Assembly (NCBI GenBank): GCA_023957245.1
Contig: JAMLHJ010000006.1
Coordinates: 124,001-188,000, forward strand
Source: Chitinophagales bacterium
GTDB taxonomy: Bacteria > Bacteroidota > Bacteroidia > Chitinophagales > JADIYW01
Reading direction: 5' to 3'
Length of the DNA: 64,000 nucleotides
A program made the translations under genes and the position numbers. Each line of letters opens with the position of its first letter. The first letter of the stretch is position 1. Shown here piece after piece: positions 17,590 through 27,412 of the stretch. The notes below the pieces were generated by a model. The model had not been told where the DNA came from. It searched no databases and saw nothing but the letters and a program-made list of their open reading frames with translations.

Positions 17590-18549
17590 CTAAAATGAAA
17601 CGACCCACTTTGTAACAATAGTACCAAAGGAACCGAGCACAAAGGTAGCAAACAAAATATTGGCTAAATTTCTTTTACGGATTATTAACAAGAAGACAGA
17701 TATCATCATTGATGCAGGAACAAGACACATCATAATATTGGAAAAATCCCAATCTTTTGACAATAAACAAATCAAAGTAAAACTTAAAAACAAAACCAAA
17801 ATAGAGATAATATTTTTTTTCTTTTTCGTAAATGCACTCCTCATTAACAAAAACATACTCGAAAATCCTCCAATTACAAACAACAATACAACGCTCCAAA
17901 TAATAATTTCTTCTATTGAAATTGTATATAAAGGCAATCCTGAATTGTTCATCAATCTTTCCAACCAATCTATTTTCAGATTATTCAAAAATAAATAAGA
18001 CCAAATCCAAAAAAACGAAAGAGCAATAGCCATGAAAAACAATAGATATTCACGTACTCCCAATGTATTGAAAAAGTAAATAATAAAAATAAAAAATGGT
18101 AAAACTATAATCGTTATGGGATGAAAATAACTCAGCGTACCAACAATAATACCTAATTGAAAACAAGCCTGAAGCGATATCATACTTCCTTTGATATTCA
18201 TTAAAATTTGTAAAATAACTATCAACAAAGTAGAACTTAAAACAGGAAACCCTAATACCAAAAATCCTTCATCAAAGGCACTCAACAATATCCAAACAAG
18301 TGCAGGAATTACTGTTTTGTCTTCAAAAAAATTAGCATTGGTAAAGAGATAATTTATCCAAATCGCTTGCCCAAAAACGATAAACATCGTCAATATCATT
18401 GACAATTTTAAACTTAAAAAATTCAGTCCCCAATAAGTATTTCCTAGTTGAACATTTTCTAAAAATAAGAATGGAATACGTGTCAGTAACAGTACAGCTA
18501 TCAATATCAATACTGTGTAAGGACGTTGATTTTTGAAAATATTTAGCAC
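17590..18549 (-). CDS. Polytopic membrane protein, DUF6427-like
   Basis: A 319-residue protein with eight or nine hydrophobic segments and short loops. It starts MLNIFKNQRPYTVLILIAVL and carries SALVWILLSAFDEGFLVLGF-like central segments and SYFHPITIIVLPFFIFIIYF. It resembles the DUF6427 proteins of flavobacteria, whose function is unknown. The gene ends the peptide-transporter cluster: the unknown secreted protein gene upstream ends 3 bp before it. The family assignment is from memory of sequence pattern, so moderate. Confidence 0.65.
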   Translation of the reverse strand: MLNIFKNQRPYTVLILIAVLLLTRIPFLFLENVQLGNTYWGLNFLSLKLSMILTMFIVFGQAIWINYLFTNANFFEDKTVIPALVWILLSAFDEGFLVLGFPVLSSTLLIVILQILMNIKGSMISLQACFQLGIIVGTLSYFHPITIIVLPFFIFIIYFFNTLGVREYLLFFMAIALSFFWIWSYLFLNNLKIDWLERLMNNSGLPLYTISIEEIIIWSVVLLFVIGGFSSMFLLMRSAFTKKKKNIISILVLFLSFTLICLLSKDWDFSNIMMCLVPASMMISVFLLIIRKRNLANILFATFVLGSFGTIVTKWVVSF

Positions 18550-18552
18550 AAT

Positions 18553-20037
18553 CTAATATTTGAATAAGATGAATTGTAAATTTCGTTTTTGCTCACTTGG
18601 AATAAGTATCTCTGTTGCAGACAATTGAACTCCCTTCTGAGGAATTAGTGTCAAATTCTCCTTTTTGGTATTCAACAGACTCTTTCTCATTGTGATTCCC
18701 TTAGGATTTAGATTGTATTCTACAAAATTTCCATTGGCATAAATATCTTCATTAAAAAGAAATTTCAATAGATTATTGGACTCAAAAAGAGAAAAAGAAG
18801 AATAAATCCCGCCATCATCTTCAGTAACTTGAACTTTAGGCATGACGACCTCCCAATTGACTTCTCCCTTTCCAGAGATTGACAAAGAAGAAATATCAAA
18901 ATAGTGATTTTGGTTATAAGTTCTTGTATAGTAATTATCTGCCATATTATAGTAAGGATAATATCCATTATATGGCGTTCCTCTTACCACTTTAGTATAT
19001 TGATATTGACCTTCCATAATAATTAAACAACCACTATCACTTTGCGGAATTACTGATTTAGGCTTGATAATCAATGCTTGTTCCTTCCAATCTTTTGCTT
19101 TAAAGGAGTGCATATTACTCATAGACAGTTCATCAAATGCATATTTCAAATGCATACTTTCAGAAGAACTTACATTTGAACTTATTGCTAAAACGCCTAT
19201 ATCTGTATCAGTATCTACGCTTCTATAACTAGCTACTGTATAAGCAGTATTTGTCAGGTTATCAATTTCTGTGATAATATTCTTAAACCTCAATCGCTTT
19301 GTTTTTTCGATAACTTGCTGTTTGCCTATCTGAAGATGTGGGTCATAAAGAAAAGTGTATAACTCATCATAAATATAATTATTAGGATCTCCCCCACTCC
19401 GGACTTGATGAGCCATTGTCGCATAAACAACACCTTGATTATTAATTTTAAAGCTTTTTAAAACAATATCTTTTTGCAAGTTTTCAAATGTTCCACCTCC
19501 TACTAATTCCAAATCATTATTCAGTATTTGATACTTCACAGCCATTCCTTGTTTATCCTCTTCAATTTTGAAGAAAGCAAAATACTTCATATTGGAAGAC
19601 TGCTTGATATAATAAGGAGCAAAAATATTTGATTTGTTCTTAGGAATACTGTCTAAAATTATCGCTTCAGCAGAAGTTTCTAAATAATCATTAATATATC
19701 TTGCTTTCAAATATTGGTAGCCTTCAGCCAAGCTAGAGTAAAATACAACAGCACCTCTATTTCTGAGAAAAATAGATTCTAATTGAGAAGACTTATCTTT
19801 TAACAAAATCTCCCTCTTGGAAACCGAGCGCAATTGTTGATTTAATAATTCCAATTCATTGAGTGTGCCATTAGAATAATGGATATAAATGCCATTAGAA
19901 TTTTTACCTAAAATCTCATAATCTGGAAGTTTAGACGATATCTTTATAGATGGTGAAATGACAATTTCTTGAGATGAAGCGAGATTTATTCCAACAAATA
20001 AAATCACAAATAATATGGACAACCATCTCTTCATCAT
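18553..20037 (-). CDS. Secreted protein of unknown function, probably beta-propeller-like
   Basis: A 494-residue protein with a signal peptide (MMKRWLSILFVILFVGINLA, cleavage near SSQ). I do not recognise the family. The mature protein is beta-rich throughout, with recurring strand pairs such as GVVYATMAHQVRSGGDP, DIGVLAISSN and GCLIIMEGQYQYTKVV. The spacing would suit a propeller of WD/kelch-like type, but no canonical repeat is visible. The tyrosine-rich stretch YNGYYPYYNMADNYYTRTY near residue 370 is unusual. It lies 3 bp after oppC and 3 bp before the DUF6427-like gene, so is surely part of the operon. Confidence 0.7.
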   Translation of the reverse strand: MMKRWLSILFVILFVGINLASSQEIVISPSIKISSKLPDYEILGKNSNGIYIHYSNGTLNELELLNQQLRSVSKREILLKDKSSQLESIFLRNRGAVVFYSSLAEGYQYLKARYINDYLETSAEAIILDSIPKNKSNIFAPYYIKQSSNMKYFAFFKIEEDKQGMAVKYQILNNDLELVGGGTFENLQKDIVLKSFKINNQGVVYATMAHQVRSGGDPNNYIYDELYTFLYDPHLQIGKQQVIEKTKRLRFKNIITEIDNLTNTAYTVASYRSVDTDTDIGVLAISSNVSSSESMHLKYAFDELSMSNMHSFKAKDWKEQALIIKPKSVIPQSDSGCLIIMEGQYQYTKVVRGTPYNGYYPYYNMADNYYTRTYNQNHYFDISSLSISGKGEVNWEVVMPKVQVTEDDGGIYSSFSLFESNNLLKFLFNEDIYANGNFVEYNLNPKGITMRKSLLNTKKENLTLIPQKGVQLSATEILIPSEQKRNLQFILFKY

Positions 20038-20040
20038 TAA

Positions 20041-21318
20041 TTATCTTTTTTGTCTAGGATCCAAAGCATCTGTCAATCCTTCACCTAATAGATTGAACAA
20101 TGTAATCATAATAAATATAGCAAATCCTGGAGCAATCGCAAACCACCAAGGAGCACTTCTTGATAAAGACAATAATTTGCCCCAAGTTAATACTTCAGGA
20201 GGAATACCTATACCTATAAAAGAAAGAAAACTCTCTATCAATATAGCCGCAGCAATACCAAATGCCAAAGCAATCAAGACTGGAGATATCGCATTGGGGA
20301 TAGCATGCTTAAACAATGTCCTAATATTAGAAAAACCTAGTGCATGAGCAGCTTCGATATATTCCAAATTTCTTACTCTCAACAACTCTGCTCTGATAAA
20401 ACGAGCTATTTCAGTCCAAGAAGTCAGACCTATTACAGCCATAATCAACATAATAGATGGCTTGGCAATTGCCACAATAGCAATAATCAAAAACAATCCA
20501 GGTATAGACACTAATACTTCTATCAATCTTTGGATAACAATATCTACTGGAATACTTACCTTCTGCCCCAACCATTTAATGCGCTTGAAGGGTCTGCTCA
20601 ATACCCACACGCCAACCATAAATAGAACAAAAATGATTATTGAAACCACTAATTGAAATAAAAAGAGTAAAAATGACTCTCCGATTGCATTAGACAATAA
20701 ATGAGTTCTTGATTGTAAACTATAAAAATATGCTGGTATAATGAGGATAATAAACCAAAGAATACTTGCTCTACTCATCTTCAATCTATCATCACCAAAA
20801 TAACCTGCCATTGAACCTAATACTACGCCTATCAAAGTAGCAAGAAACATGGATACAAATCCCACCATAAAAGCAATACGAGTACCATGAATCATCGCAG
20901 ACAATACATCTCTGCCCAATGCTTCTGTACCCAACCAATGTCGCCATCTTTTTGACTCAATATCCTGAGGTTCAAACGGACTTGCAAATTGAGCATTTCT
21001 ATAATCTTGAGTATTGGGTGAATAAGGTATCAATGGAAAAATAACTGACTGATATTCCTTTTCTGCCCATTTGAGGTTATTCCAAGCAGATGGCCATTCG
21101 GTGATGCCGATTTTGACACCATACTCTTTCACAATGGGAAAATTCCATCCGCTCTCGTCTTTGAAAGCTAGAGGTTTTTCATTGGCAATAAAATCTGCAA
21201 AAATGGCTATTGTCATTAACAATAATACCATCCATCCAGAAAATACAGCTCTTTTATTTTTCTTAAACTGGCGCTTTACATAAGACCAGTAGTCTTGTTT
21301 TAATTGTACTGGTTCCAT
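20041..21318 (-). CDS. oppC: Peptide/oligopeptide ABC transporter permease (OppC/DppC type)
   Basis: A 425-residue inner-membrane permease. The N-terminal SYVKRQFKKNKRAVFSGWMV with one membrane segment is typical of OppC. A periplasmic loop of ~90 residues follows, then HWLGTEALGRDVLSAMIHGT opens the core domain. The EAA loop contacting the ATPase is EAAHALGFSNIRTLFKHAIP. The C-terminus has the conserved GEGLTDALDPRQKR. It is 2 bp after oppB. The matching ATPases (OppD/F) are not in this window and must be encoded elsewhere. Confidence 0.92.
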   Translation of the reverse strand: MEPVQLKQDYWSYVKRQFKKNKRAVFSGWMVLLLMTIAIFADFIANEKPLAFKDESGWNFPIVKEYGVKIGITEWPSAWNNLKWAEKEYQSVIFPLIPYSPNTQDYRNAQFASPFEPQDIESKRWRHWLGTEALGRDVLSAMIHGTRIAFMVGFVSMFLATLIGVVLGSMAGYFGDDRLKMSRASILWFIILIIPAYFYSLQSRTHLLSNAIGESFLLFLFQLVVSIIIFVLFMVGVWVLSRPFKRIKWLGQKVSIPVDIVIQRLIEVLVSIPGLFLIIAIVAIAKPSIMLIMAVIGLTSWTEIARFIRAELLRVRNLEYIEAAHALGFSNIRTLFKHAIPNAISPVLIALAFGIAAAILIESFLSFIGIGIPPEVLTWGKLLSLSRSAPWWFAIAPGFAIFIMITLFNLLGEGLTDALDPRQKR

Positions 21319-21320
21319 TT

Positions 21321-22733
21321 TTATTTTTTATTAGAATAAGAAATTCTCGGATCGACAATAGCATAACAAATATCTGCTACTAAATAACCCAACATCGTAA
21401 CAACTGCAGAAAACATCACTACAGTATATACCATAGGATAATTTCTTGCTGAAAGCGCATCAAATGCCAATTTTCCCATTCCTGGTATTGAAAATATAAT
21501 TTCTAAAACTATGGATCCACTGATAGCCATTGGAAACACACTAGCAAATAATGTAATGACTGGCAATAATGAGTTTTTAAATGCATGCTTCCATAACACT
21601 GCTGTCTCTGAAACACCTTTAGCTCTGGATGTCCTTATGTAATCCTGAGAAAGTGAATTAATCATAGAGCCTCTCATCTGCCTGGATACAAATGCAAGTC
21701 CACCATAAGTCCAACAAAATAATGGCAAGACCAAATGATGTGCTTTTTCAAGGAAGGAATCTCCTTCATTTCCTAATCCATAAGTAGGAAACCAATCAAA
21801 AAAGTCTCCACCCCCAAAAAATGTTATTAGTAATGTGGCTACCCAAAAACTTGGTAATGAGTACAAAATAAACAAGATAGTAGTAACAATCTGATCTGCA
21901 AGATTATTCTTATTCTTTGCACTAAAAACACCAATAGGAATAGCGATTAAATATGTCAATATAATAGATAGCACACTGATAAGCAATGTCTTACCCACTG
22001 CAGTCCAAACTGCTTCTTTAACAGGTCGCCCATCTTGATAAGAAATACCAAAATCTCCTACTACAAACTTAGTTATCCAACGGTGGTATTGATTGACTGT
22101 ACCATAAAAATGAAATTGTGGAATATAATTTTTATAAGGAGTAGCATTGAGAATCATATCATTATAACTATCCAAAGTATTCTGCATTTCATCAGAGATA
22201 CCACCCATTGAAGATGATGAAGCAATATGTTCTTTCATCCTCCCCAAAGCACTTTGCACTAATGAAGGTTGAGATTGATTGAATAAAGTGAAAATTTCAT
22301 CACGCATTCCTATTTTAGCTTCTGCATTCAAAGAATCAGTTGCCAAATCTGATATTGCCAAATCCAATTTTTGAACAGAGAGGTAATAATTTTGAATATA
22401 ATCCCAATTACCATACAATTGAATCAGTTGTTCTAAATTATCATGGTGAGGTTTTCTATAAATTTTATACAAAGTATCAGGAGTCGCAGCGTTACTCAAG
22501 CTTAAATAAAACACTGGCAAATCCAAGCCCAATTCTCTCCTTTTATCTATATACGATTGTTCAGAAGCCAGACGAGAAGATGATTGACCTATTTCACCAG
22601 CACTGCCTCCTCCTCCCAAAATCTGTTCTACTGGATCACCTGGGACACTTACACTCAACATAAATGTGATTAATGAAATCACAAATAAAGTGGGTATAAA
22701 TATCAATATCCTCTTAACAATATAATTCAACAT
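21321..22733 (-). CDS. oppB: Peptide/oligopeptide ABC transporter permease (OppB/DppB type) with enlarged periplasmic loop
   Basis: A 470-residue permease, about 150 longer than the usual ~310. The first membrane segment is MLNYIVKRILIFIPTLFVIS, followed by SVPGDPVEQILGGGG. A polar, partly helical insertion of roughly 150 residues (about 50 to 215) then precedes the core, which resumes with FVVGDFGISYQDGRPV. The core has five more segments, and the EAA loop is SRAKGVSETAVLWKHAFKNS. It is preceded by oppA (9 bp) and followed by oppC (2 bp). Insertions of this kind occur in OppB proteins of Bacteroidota; the role is unknown. Confidence 0.92.
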   Translation of the reverse strand: MLNYIVKRILIFIPTLFVISLITFMLSVSVPGDPVEQILGGGGSAGEIGQSSSRLASEQSYIDKRRELGLDLPVFYLSLSNAATPDTLYKIYRKPHHDNLEQLIQLYGNWDYIQNYYLSVQKLDLAISDLATDSLNAEAKIGMRDEIFTLFNQSQPSLVQSALGRMKEHIASSSSMGGISDEMQNTLDSYNDMILNATPYKNYIPQFHFYGTVNQYHRWITKFVVGDFGISYQDGRPVKEAVWTAVGKTLLISVLSIILTYLIAIPIGVFSAKNKNNLADQIVTTILFILYSLPSFWVATLLITFFGGGDFFDWFPTYGLGNEGDSFLEKAHHLVLPLFCWTYGGLAFVSRQMRGSMINSLSQDYIRTSRAKGVSETAVLWKHAFKNSLLPVITLFASVFPMAISGSIVLEIIFSIPGMGKLAFDALSARNYPMVYTVVMFSAVVTMLGYLVADICYAIVDPRISYSNKK

Positions 22734-22742
22734 ATCATCTAA

Positions 22743-24506
22743 TTATTCGCTGTCTTTCACTCTGAAACCTGCTTCAAAATATCCTGGATAGATAGGCGAA
22801 GCATGAATATTATCAAAGCGATTATTTATGACATTTCTAAATTTCTGCGTATTTAAAAAGATATAAGGTACTTCATCATGAAGAATCTTTTGCCATTGAT
22901 GATACAATGCATTTCTCTTTGTTTCATCCATTTCTTTACGAATATTAGCAATCAATTCATCTGTCTTGCTATTACCAAATCCTGTATAATTAGAACCACC
23001 ATTTCGTGACTCAGTGTGCCACAATTGTTTAGGATCATCTGAACGAGGATCTGTCACCCAACTTCCGTAGAAAATCTGAATTTTCTGCTGTTTCAAATCT
23101 CCCAAATATTTACCCCATTCCAAACTTCTGATTTCCAATTCAATACCAGCTTGTTTCAACCAATTTTGGAACATCAAACCGACAGTTTCTCTAGAAGAAT
23201 TTCCTTGATTATACGTGTAAGTCAATTTCAATGGTGTTTTTTGACCATCTATTACTTTGTCTAAAATACCATCACCATCAGAATCTTTCCAACCTGCTTC
23301 ACTTAATAATTGAGCAGCTTTTTTAGTATCATAATTATATAGAGGTAATTCTGAAGCATAAGCATCTTTGAATTGAGGCAAAATCGGCCCTACCACTCTA
23401 CTTCCTTTGCCATAAAGAATCTTTTCGTTAATCTGATCTACATTAGTCAAATATGCCAATGCTTGACGAACTTTAACATCTGAAAGTATTTTATCACGAA
23501 CATTTAAACCAATATATTGAAATGCCAACATATCGGGCTCTGACTTATAAAAATTCTTTTTAAATTTCTCTGATTGATCCAAATCAATATAATCTTTCAC
23601 AGGAGTTACTTGCATTACATCAATTTTTCCTGCTTTTAATGCAGTTAATGCAGTGTTGAAATCATTGATTACTTCAAACACCATCTTTTTAGGATTAGCC
23701 TCAAAGAACATATTTTCACCTTTCAACTGATCGCCCCACCAATTGTCCTTTCTTTCTAAAACTACCCTTTGTTGCGTCTGCCAAAGCGCCAACTTATATG
23801 GACCAGAACCTTCAATTTTGCTAGGACTACGGCTATATTCTTCAGAATTAAATGCATCTGCGAATTTCTTAATTTTTGAATCTACAGCCAATTCGTTATC
23901 AGGATGAGTAAATCTTTTCACAGGAAAATCTCTCAATATTTTTTCTGGATCAAAAATATACTCTGGTAATACTAACAAATCATAACCAATGATATCTTCT
24001 GCCAAAATATAAACTTCCTTAGTTGTAACAGTCAGTTTCAAAGGATCATCATCATACAAAATCAAATCATCGACAAATTCAAAATAAGGCTTTGCAGCAT
24101 CTGAATTCACTTTTGGACAGAGCATTGCTTTTAAAGAGAATGCCACATCTTTTGCTGTTATATTATCACCATTATCCCATTTTGCTTCTGGTCTAATATG
24201 AAAAGTCAGAGAAATACCATTACCATGAGGCTCAATTTCAGGTAAGGATTGTGCCAATACAGGAATTAATTTCATTGTTTCAAAATCATATCTCAATAAA
24301 CTTTGGAAGATATTGAGTTTGATTTGAGTGGCTTGCGCATCAGATGAAGTATAAGGATTGAGATTTTCAGGCTCAGACAATGAGTGAATTACGACTGTAC
24401 TTTGATCTCCTTTCTTTTTGTCATTGTTACTTGAACAAGAAATGGCAAATACTCCTACTATTGCTAGGGTCAACCATAAGGTTCTTTTTCTAAATTGTTG
24501 AAACAT
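22743..24506 (-). CDS. oppA: Peptide ABC transporter substrate-binding lipoprotein
   Basis: A 587-residue lipoprotein with lipobox AISC (Cys24). It belongs to the SBP family 5: VIHSLSEPENLNPYTSSDAQ near the start, FHIRPEAKWDNGDNITAKDV, and later KVRQALAYLTNVDQINEKIL. DSDGDGILDKVIDGQKTPL is a small acidic, calcium-loop-like stretch. It binds di- or oligopeptides (or other substrates such as nickel or sugars) and hands them to OppB/OppC. It is the first gene of the minus-strand operon. The 286-bp gap upstream is shared with the divergent beta-helix gene. Confidence 0.92.
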   Translation of the reverse strand: MFQQFRKRTLWLTLAIVGVFAISCSSNNDKKKGDQSTVVIHSLSEPENLNPYTSSDAQATQIKLNIFQSLLRYDFETMKLIPVLAQSLPEIEPHGNGISLTFHIRPEAKWDNGDNITAKDVAFSLKAMLCPKVNSDAAKPYFEFVDDLILYDDDPLKLTVTTKEVYILAEDIIGYDLLVLPEYIFDPEKILRDFPVKRFTHPDNELAVDSKIKKFADAFNSEEYSRSPSKIEGSGPYKLALWQTQQRVVLERKDNWWGDQLKGENMFFEANPKKMVFEVINDFNTALTALKAGKIDVMQVTPVKDYIDLDQSEKFKKNFYKSEPDMLAFQYIGLNVRDKILSDVKVRQALAYLTNVDQINEKILYGKGSRVVGPILPQFKDAYASELPLYNYDTKKAAQLLSEAGWKDSDGDGILDKVIDGQKTPLKLTYTYNQGNSSRETVGLMFQNWLKQAGIELEIRSLEWGKYLGDLKQQKIQIFYGSWVTDPRSDDPKQLWHTESRNGGSNYTGFGNSKTDELIANIRKEMDETKRNALYHQWQKILHDEVPYIFLNTQKFRNVINNRFDNIHASPIYPGYFEAGFRVKDSE

Positions 24507-24792
24507 TGAGTTTTTCCTTTATTTTAAAATTAGATTAGCGGTTAAAAATAGAATTATTTTGACATAATGAGGAAGATTGTTAAGCTGGAATTAAAAAAAT
24601 GAATTGAATTCAATTATTAAACACAATTCTTAACACATTTCAATTCATACATCGTTTCTATTAAAGATTTTACACTACTCCTACAACAACTAAATGATAA
24701 ATTATTGCCTCATTTTAATTCTATGTGAATCTTTTTGTCTCATTTATTATTGATTTTTTTACTATTTTGTATTCTCTAACGATTTTAAACAC

Positions 24793-26046
24793 ATGAATAA
24801 ATCTTTTTCATACTTACTATTTTTTATAATAATTGCAATTACAGCATGCAAACCTAAGGCAGGTAAAGACTTATTAGTTTCTGATGATTTTCAAAAAGCT
24901 ATTCAAGAAAAATTGATTAATGCACAAGATGGAGATGTAATTGAATTGCCAGAAGGTACTTTTCAATTGACTCAAACTTTATTTATAGAAGGAGTTAATA
25001 ACGTGACGATTAAAGGTCAAGGAGTAGATAAAACTTTCCTTTCTTTTAAAAATCAAGAAGAAGGTTCTGAAGGATTTTATATCAGTAATGTGATAAATTT
25101 CAGTTTGAGTGATTTCACCATTGAAGATTCAAAAGGGGATAATATCAAGATAAAAAGTGCCGATGGATTGGTATTGAAAAATATAAATAGCAGATGGACT
25201 GATGGTGCAAAGGAAACAAATGGTGCCTATGGATTATATCCAGTTGAAAGTAAGAATGTATTGGTAGAAGATTGTGAAGTGAGCTATGCTTCGGATGCTG
25301 GAATCTACGTGGGACAATCAGTCAATGTAGTTGTCAGAAGATGTTATACTCATCATAACGTAGCAGGAATCGAGATTGAAAACTGTATCAACTCTGATGT
25401 CTATGAAAATAAATCTATCAATAATACTGGAGGAATATTGGTTTTTGACTTACCTGATTTACCAGTCGCCAATGGTCGAAATGCGAGAATATTCAATAAC
25501 GAAATCAAAGAGAATAATCACAAAAATTTTGCTCCTGATGGAAATATTGTAGCCTCCGTACCTCCTGGCACAGGCATTATTATTTTAGCGACAGATAGTG
25601 TGGATGTATTCAATAATAAAATTGCCAATCAAAAATCTGTTGGTATTGCTATTGTCAGTTACCAATTGCTTCAAAGACCTTATAATGATACAACATTTGG
25701 TCCATACACATCTGCAATTTCAATCAGAAATAATCAAATCAGTACTAATAAATTGATTGTGGATATGAGTACAGAATTGGGTAAGTTGTTATTTGCTACT
25801 TTTCGTTTACCTATGGATATTATCTATGATGGTATTAATAATCCCGAATATATAGATGAAGAGAGAAATGTGAAAGATGGTCATCAAATTTGTATTAAAA
25901 ATAATGGTGAAGAAATAAAATTTGGGAACCTCAATGCAGCTAAAATTAGCAACTTGAAAGATTTATTGAAATACTCAAATACTGATATAACACCATTTGA
26001 CTGTGATTTTAAAGGAATTTCAGGTAATAAAACACCTATTCAATAA
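24793..26046 (+). CDS. Parallel beta-helix repeat lipoprotein
   Basis: A 417-residue lipoprotein with lipobox AITAC (Cys19). Repeated rungs such as VTIKGQGVDKTFLSF, FTIEDSKGDNIKIKSADGLV, VLVEDCEVSYASDAGIYVGQ and AGIEIENCINSDVYENK show a right-handed parallel beta-helix as in polysaccharide lyases and carbohydrate-binding surface proteins. It is paired, 3 bp apart, with a diheme cytochrome c gene. I recall the same pairing from Shewanella (SO2929/SO2930 families), where the function is not established. No catalytic site can be named. Confidence 0.85.
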   Translation: MNKSFSYLLFFIIIAITACKPKAGKDLLVSDDFQKAIQEKLINAQDGDVIELPEGTFQLTQTLFIEGVNNVTIKGQGVDKTFLSFKNQEEGSEGFYISNVINFSLSDFTIEDSKGDNIKIKSADGLVLKNINSRWTDGAKETNGAYGLYPVESKNVLVEDCEVSYASDAGIYVGQSVNVVVRRCYTHHNVAGIEIENCINSDVYENKSINNTGGILVFDLPDLPVANGRNARIFNNEIKENNHKNFAPDGNIVASVPPGTGIIILATDSVDVFNNKIANQKSVGIAIVSYQLLQRPYNDTTFGPYTSAISIRNNQISTNKLIVDMSTELGKLLFATFRLPMDIIYDGINNPEYIDEERNVKDGHQICIKNNGEEIKFGNLNAAKISNLKDLLKYSNTDITPFDCDFKGISGNKTPIQ

Positions 26047-26049
26047 GGT

Positions 26050-27096
26050 ATGAATAATCGCATCCTATATATCACCTTATTTTTATCTGTAATTTTTACA
26101 GCATGTAAAAGTCAATCAGGAGTTCAACTACCCAAAGACCCAAAAGGCTTCAAATTATTATCTGAATACAAAATATTTCAAGGCAATCTAACTGAATTAA
26201 TGCCTGTAGAAGGTGTCATTCCTTATGACATCAACAATCCTTTGTTTTCAGATTATGCAGAGAAAGCAAGATTTATATGGATGCCTGAAGGAAGTAAAGC
26301 AATCGCTAATGAAGATGGAAGCATTCAATTTCCTGAAGGAACTATTTTAGTAAAAAACTTCTATTTTCATCATAAAGAAAAAAGACAGATTGTTGAAACT
26401 AGATTGTTGATTAAATTCAAAGAAAAATGGGAAGTATATCCTTATATATGGAAAGAAGACCAATCTGATGCGGAATTACAAGTAGCTGGAGGCACGGTGC
26501 CTGTTACATTTTCACATTTAGATAAAGAGATTTCTTTCCGATATACAGTTCCTAATAAATTCCAATGTAAAAATTGCCATAATGCAGACAATATCCTACT
26601 TCCAATTGGACCACAAATTGCACAACTTAATAAAATTTACTCTTATCAATCTGGAGAAAAGAACCAATTAGATTATTGGTCTGAGATAGGTTATCTTGAT
26701 TACAATCGGACTACAGAAACGCCAATTATGGCTTCTTGGGAAAATGCAAATAACGATATTGCATCAAGAGCGAAAGCATATTTAGATGGCAACTGTGCAC
26801 ATTGTCATAATTCTAAAGGCTCTGCAAGTACTTCAGGCTTATTTTTAAAGTTTACAGAATTAGACCCAATGCGCTGGGGAATATGTAAAACACCTGTTGC
26901 AGCTGGTAGAGGTTCGGGAGGCAGGCAAGTAGATATTTATCCTCAGCATCCAGAGAAATCTATTTTAGTATATCGAATGGAATCTGACGACCCTGGAGTA
27001 ATGATGCCTGAAATCGGGCGTAAATTGGTTCATCAAGAAGCTGTAGATTTAATTTCTGAATGGATAAAATCAATGGATGCAAGTCCTTGCAAATAG
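26050..27096 (+). CDS. Diheme c-type cytochrome lipoprotein (SO2930-like)
   Basis: A 348-residue lipoprotein with lipobox IFTAC (Cys19). The N-terminal ~160 residues form a domain containing GVIPYDINNPLFSDYAEKAR and FPEGTILVKNFYF. Two heme-binding motifs follow, CKNCH (near 172) and CAHCH (near 249). The end has GVMMPEIGRKLVHQEAVDLI, where the Met may be an axial ligand. It is co-transcribed with the beta-helix gene 3 bp upstream. A periplasmic or outer-membrane electron-transfer role is inferred; donor and substrate are unknown. Confidence 0.87.
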   Translation: MNNRILYITLFLSVIFTACKSQSGVQLPKDPKGFKLLSEYKIFQGNLTELMPVEGVIPYDINNPLFSDYAEKARFIWMPEGSKAIANEDGSIQFPEGTILVKNFYFHHKEKRQIVETRLLIKFKEKWEVYPYIWKEDQSDAELQVAGGTVPVTFSHLDKEISFRYTVPNKFQCKNCHNADNILLPIGPQIAQLNKIYSYQSGEKNQLDYWSEIGYLDYNRTTETPIMASWENANNDIASRAKAYLDGNCAHCHNSKGSASTSGLFLKFTELDPMRWGICKTPVAAGRGSGGRQVDIYPQHPEKSILVYRMESDDPGVMMPEIGRKLVHQEAVDLISEWIKSMDASPCK

Positions 27097-27176
27097 TCTA
27101 AGATTTGTGAATAAGCTTTGAGATCATCTTCATATTTGCAAATTGTTTCATTGTTTCATTGTTATATTATTATACA

Positions 27177-27265
27177 AAAAACACTAAGAAGGCACAAAAA
27201 ACACAAAGCAAAACCTTAGTGGAAATCTGTGATTCTTTGTGAAACTTTGTGGTAAAAAATCGAAT
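27177..27265. repeat. Degenerate dispersed repeat (ACACAAAG / CTTTGTG type)
   Basis: AACACTAAGAAGGCAC, AAAAAACACAAAGC, ACCTTAGTGG and TTCTTTGTGAAACTTTGTGG form two facing halves of 10-12-bp units. The composition matches the CGCAAAG family at 7444, 38969 and 47674, but the copy is loose. Confidence 0.5.
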
Positions 27266-27322
27266 TTATTATATATTAGATGCTGAATCACAGCTCAAAA
27301 TGACGTGATGAATGAACATAAA

Positions 27323-27347
27323 TAAGGGCGAATTCAATTCGCCCTTA
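27323..27347. repeat. Perfect 12-bp inverted repeat (REP-like palindrome)
   Basis: TAAGGGCGAATT, one C, AATTCGCCCTTA. It would form a stable hairpin on either strand. There is no T run, so it is not a standard terminator. Confidence 0.85.
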
Positions 27348-27412
27348 CATATAATACCCCATCTCTGGTAACTTTATTTTGATAGCCACTTACATGACTC
27401 AAAAAATATAAA

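Larger units (their letters stand above)
27097..27412. other. Intergenic region with degenerate repeats and a palindrome
   Basis: About 316 bp between convergent genes, without a reading frame. It contains loose ACACAAAG/CTTTGTG units (27177-27265), a degenerate GATGCTGAATCA...ATGACG stretch and a perfect palindrome (27323-27347). No T-rich terminator was seen. Confidence 0.65.

Noticed and set aside
20015-20347. A 110-codon frame opposite oppC
   Set aside because: It is a shadow of the permease gene, whose frame has clear motifs.
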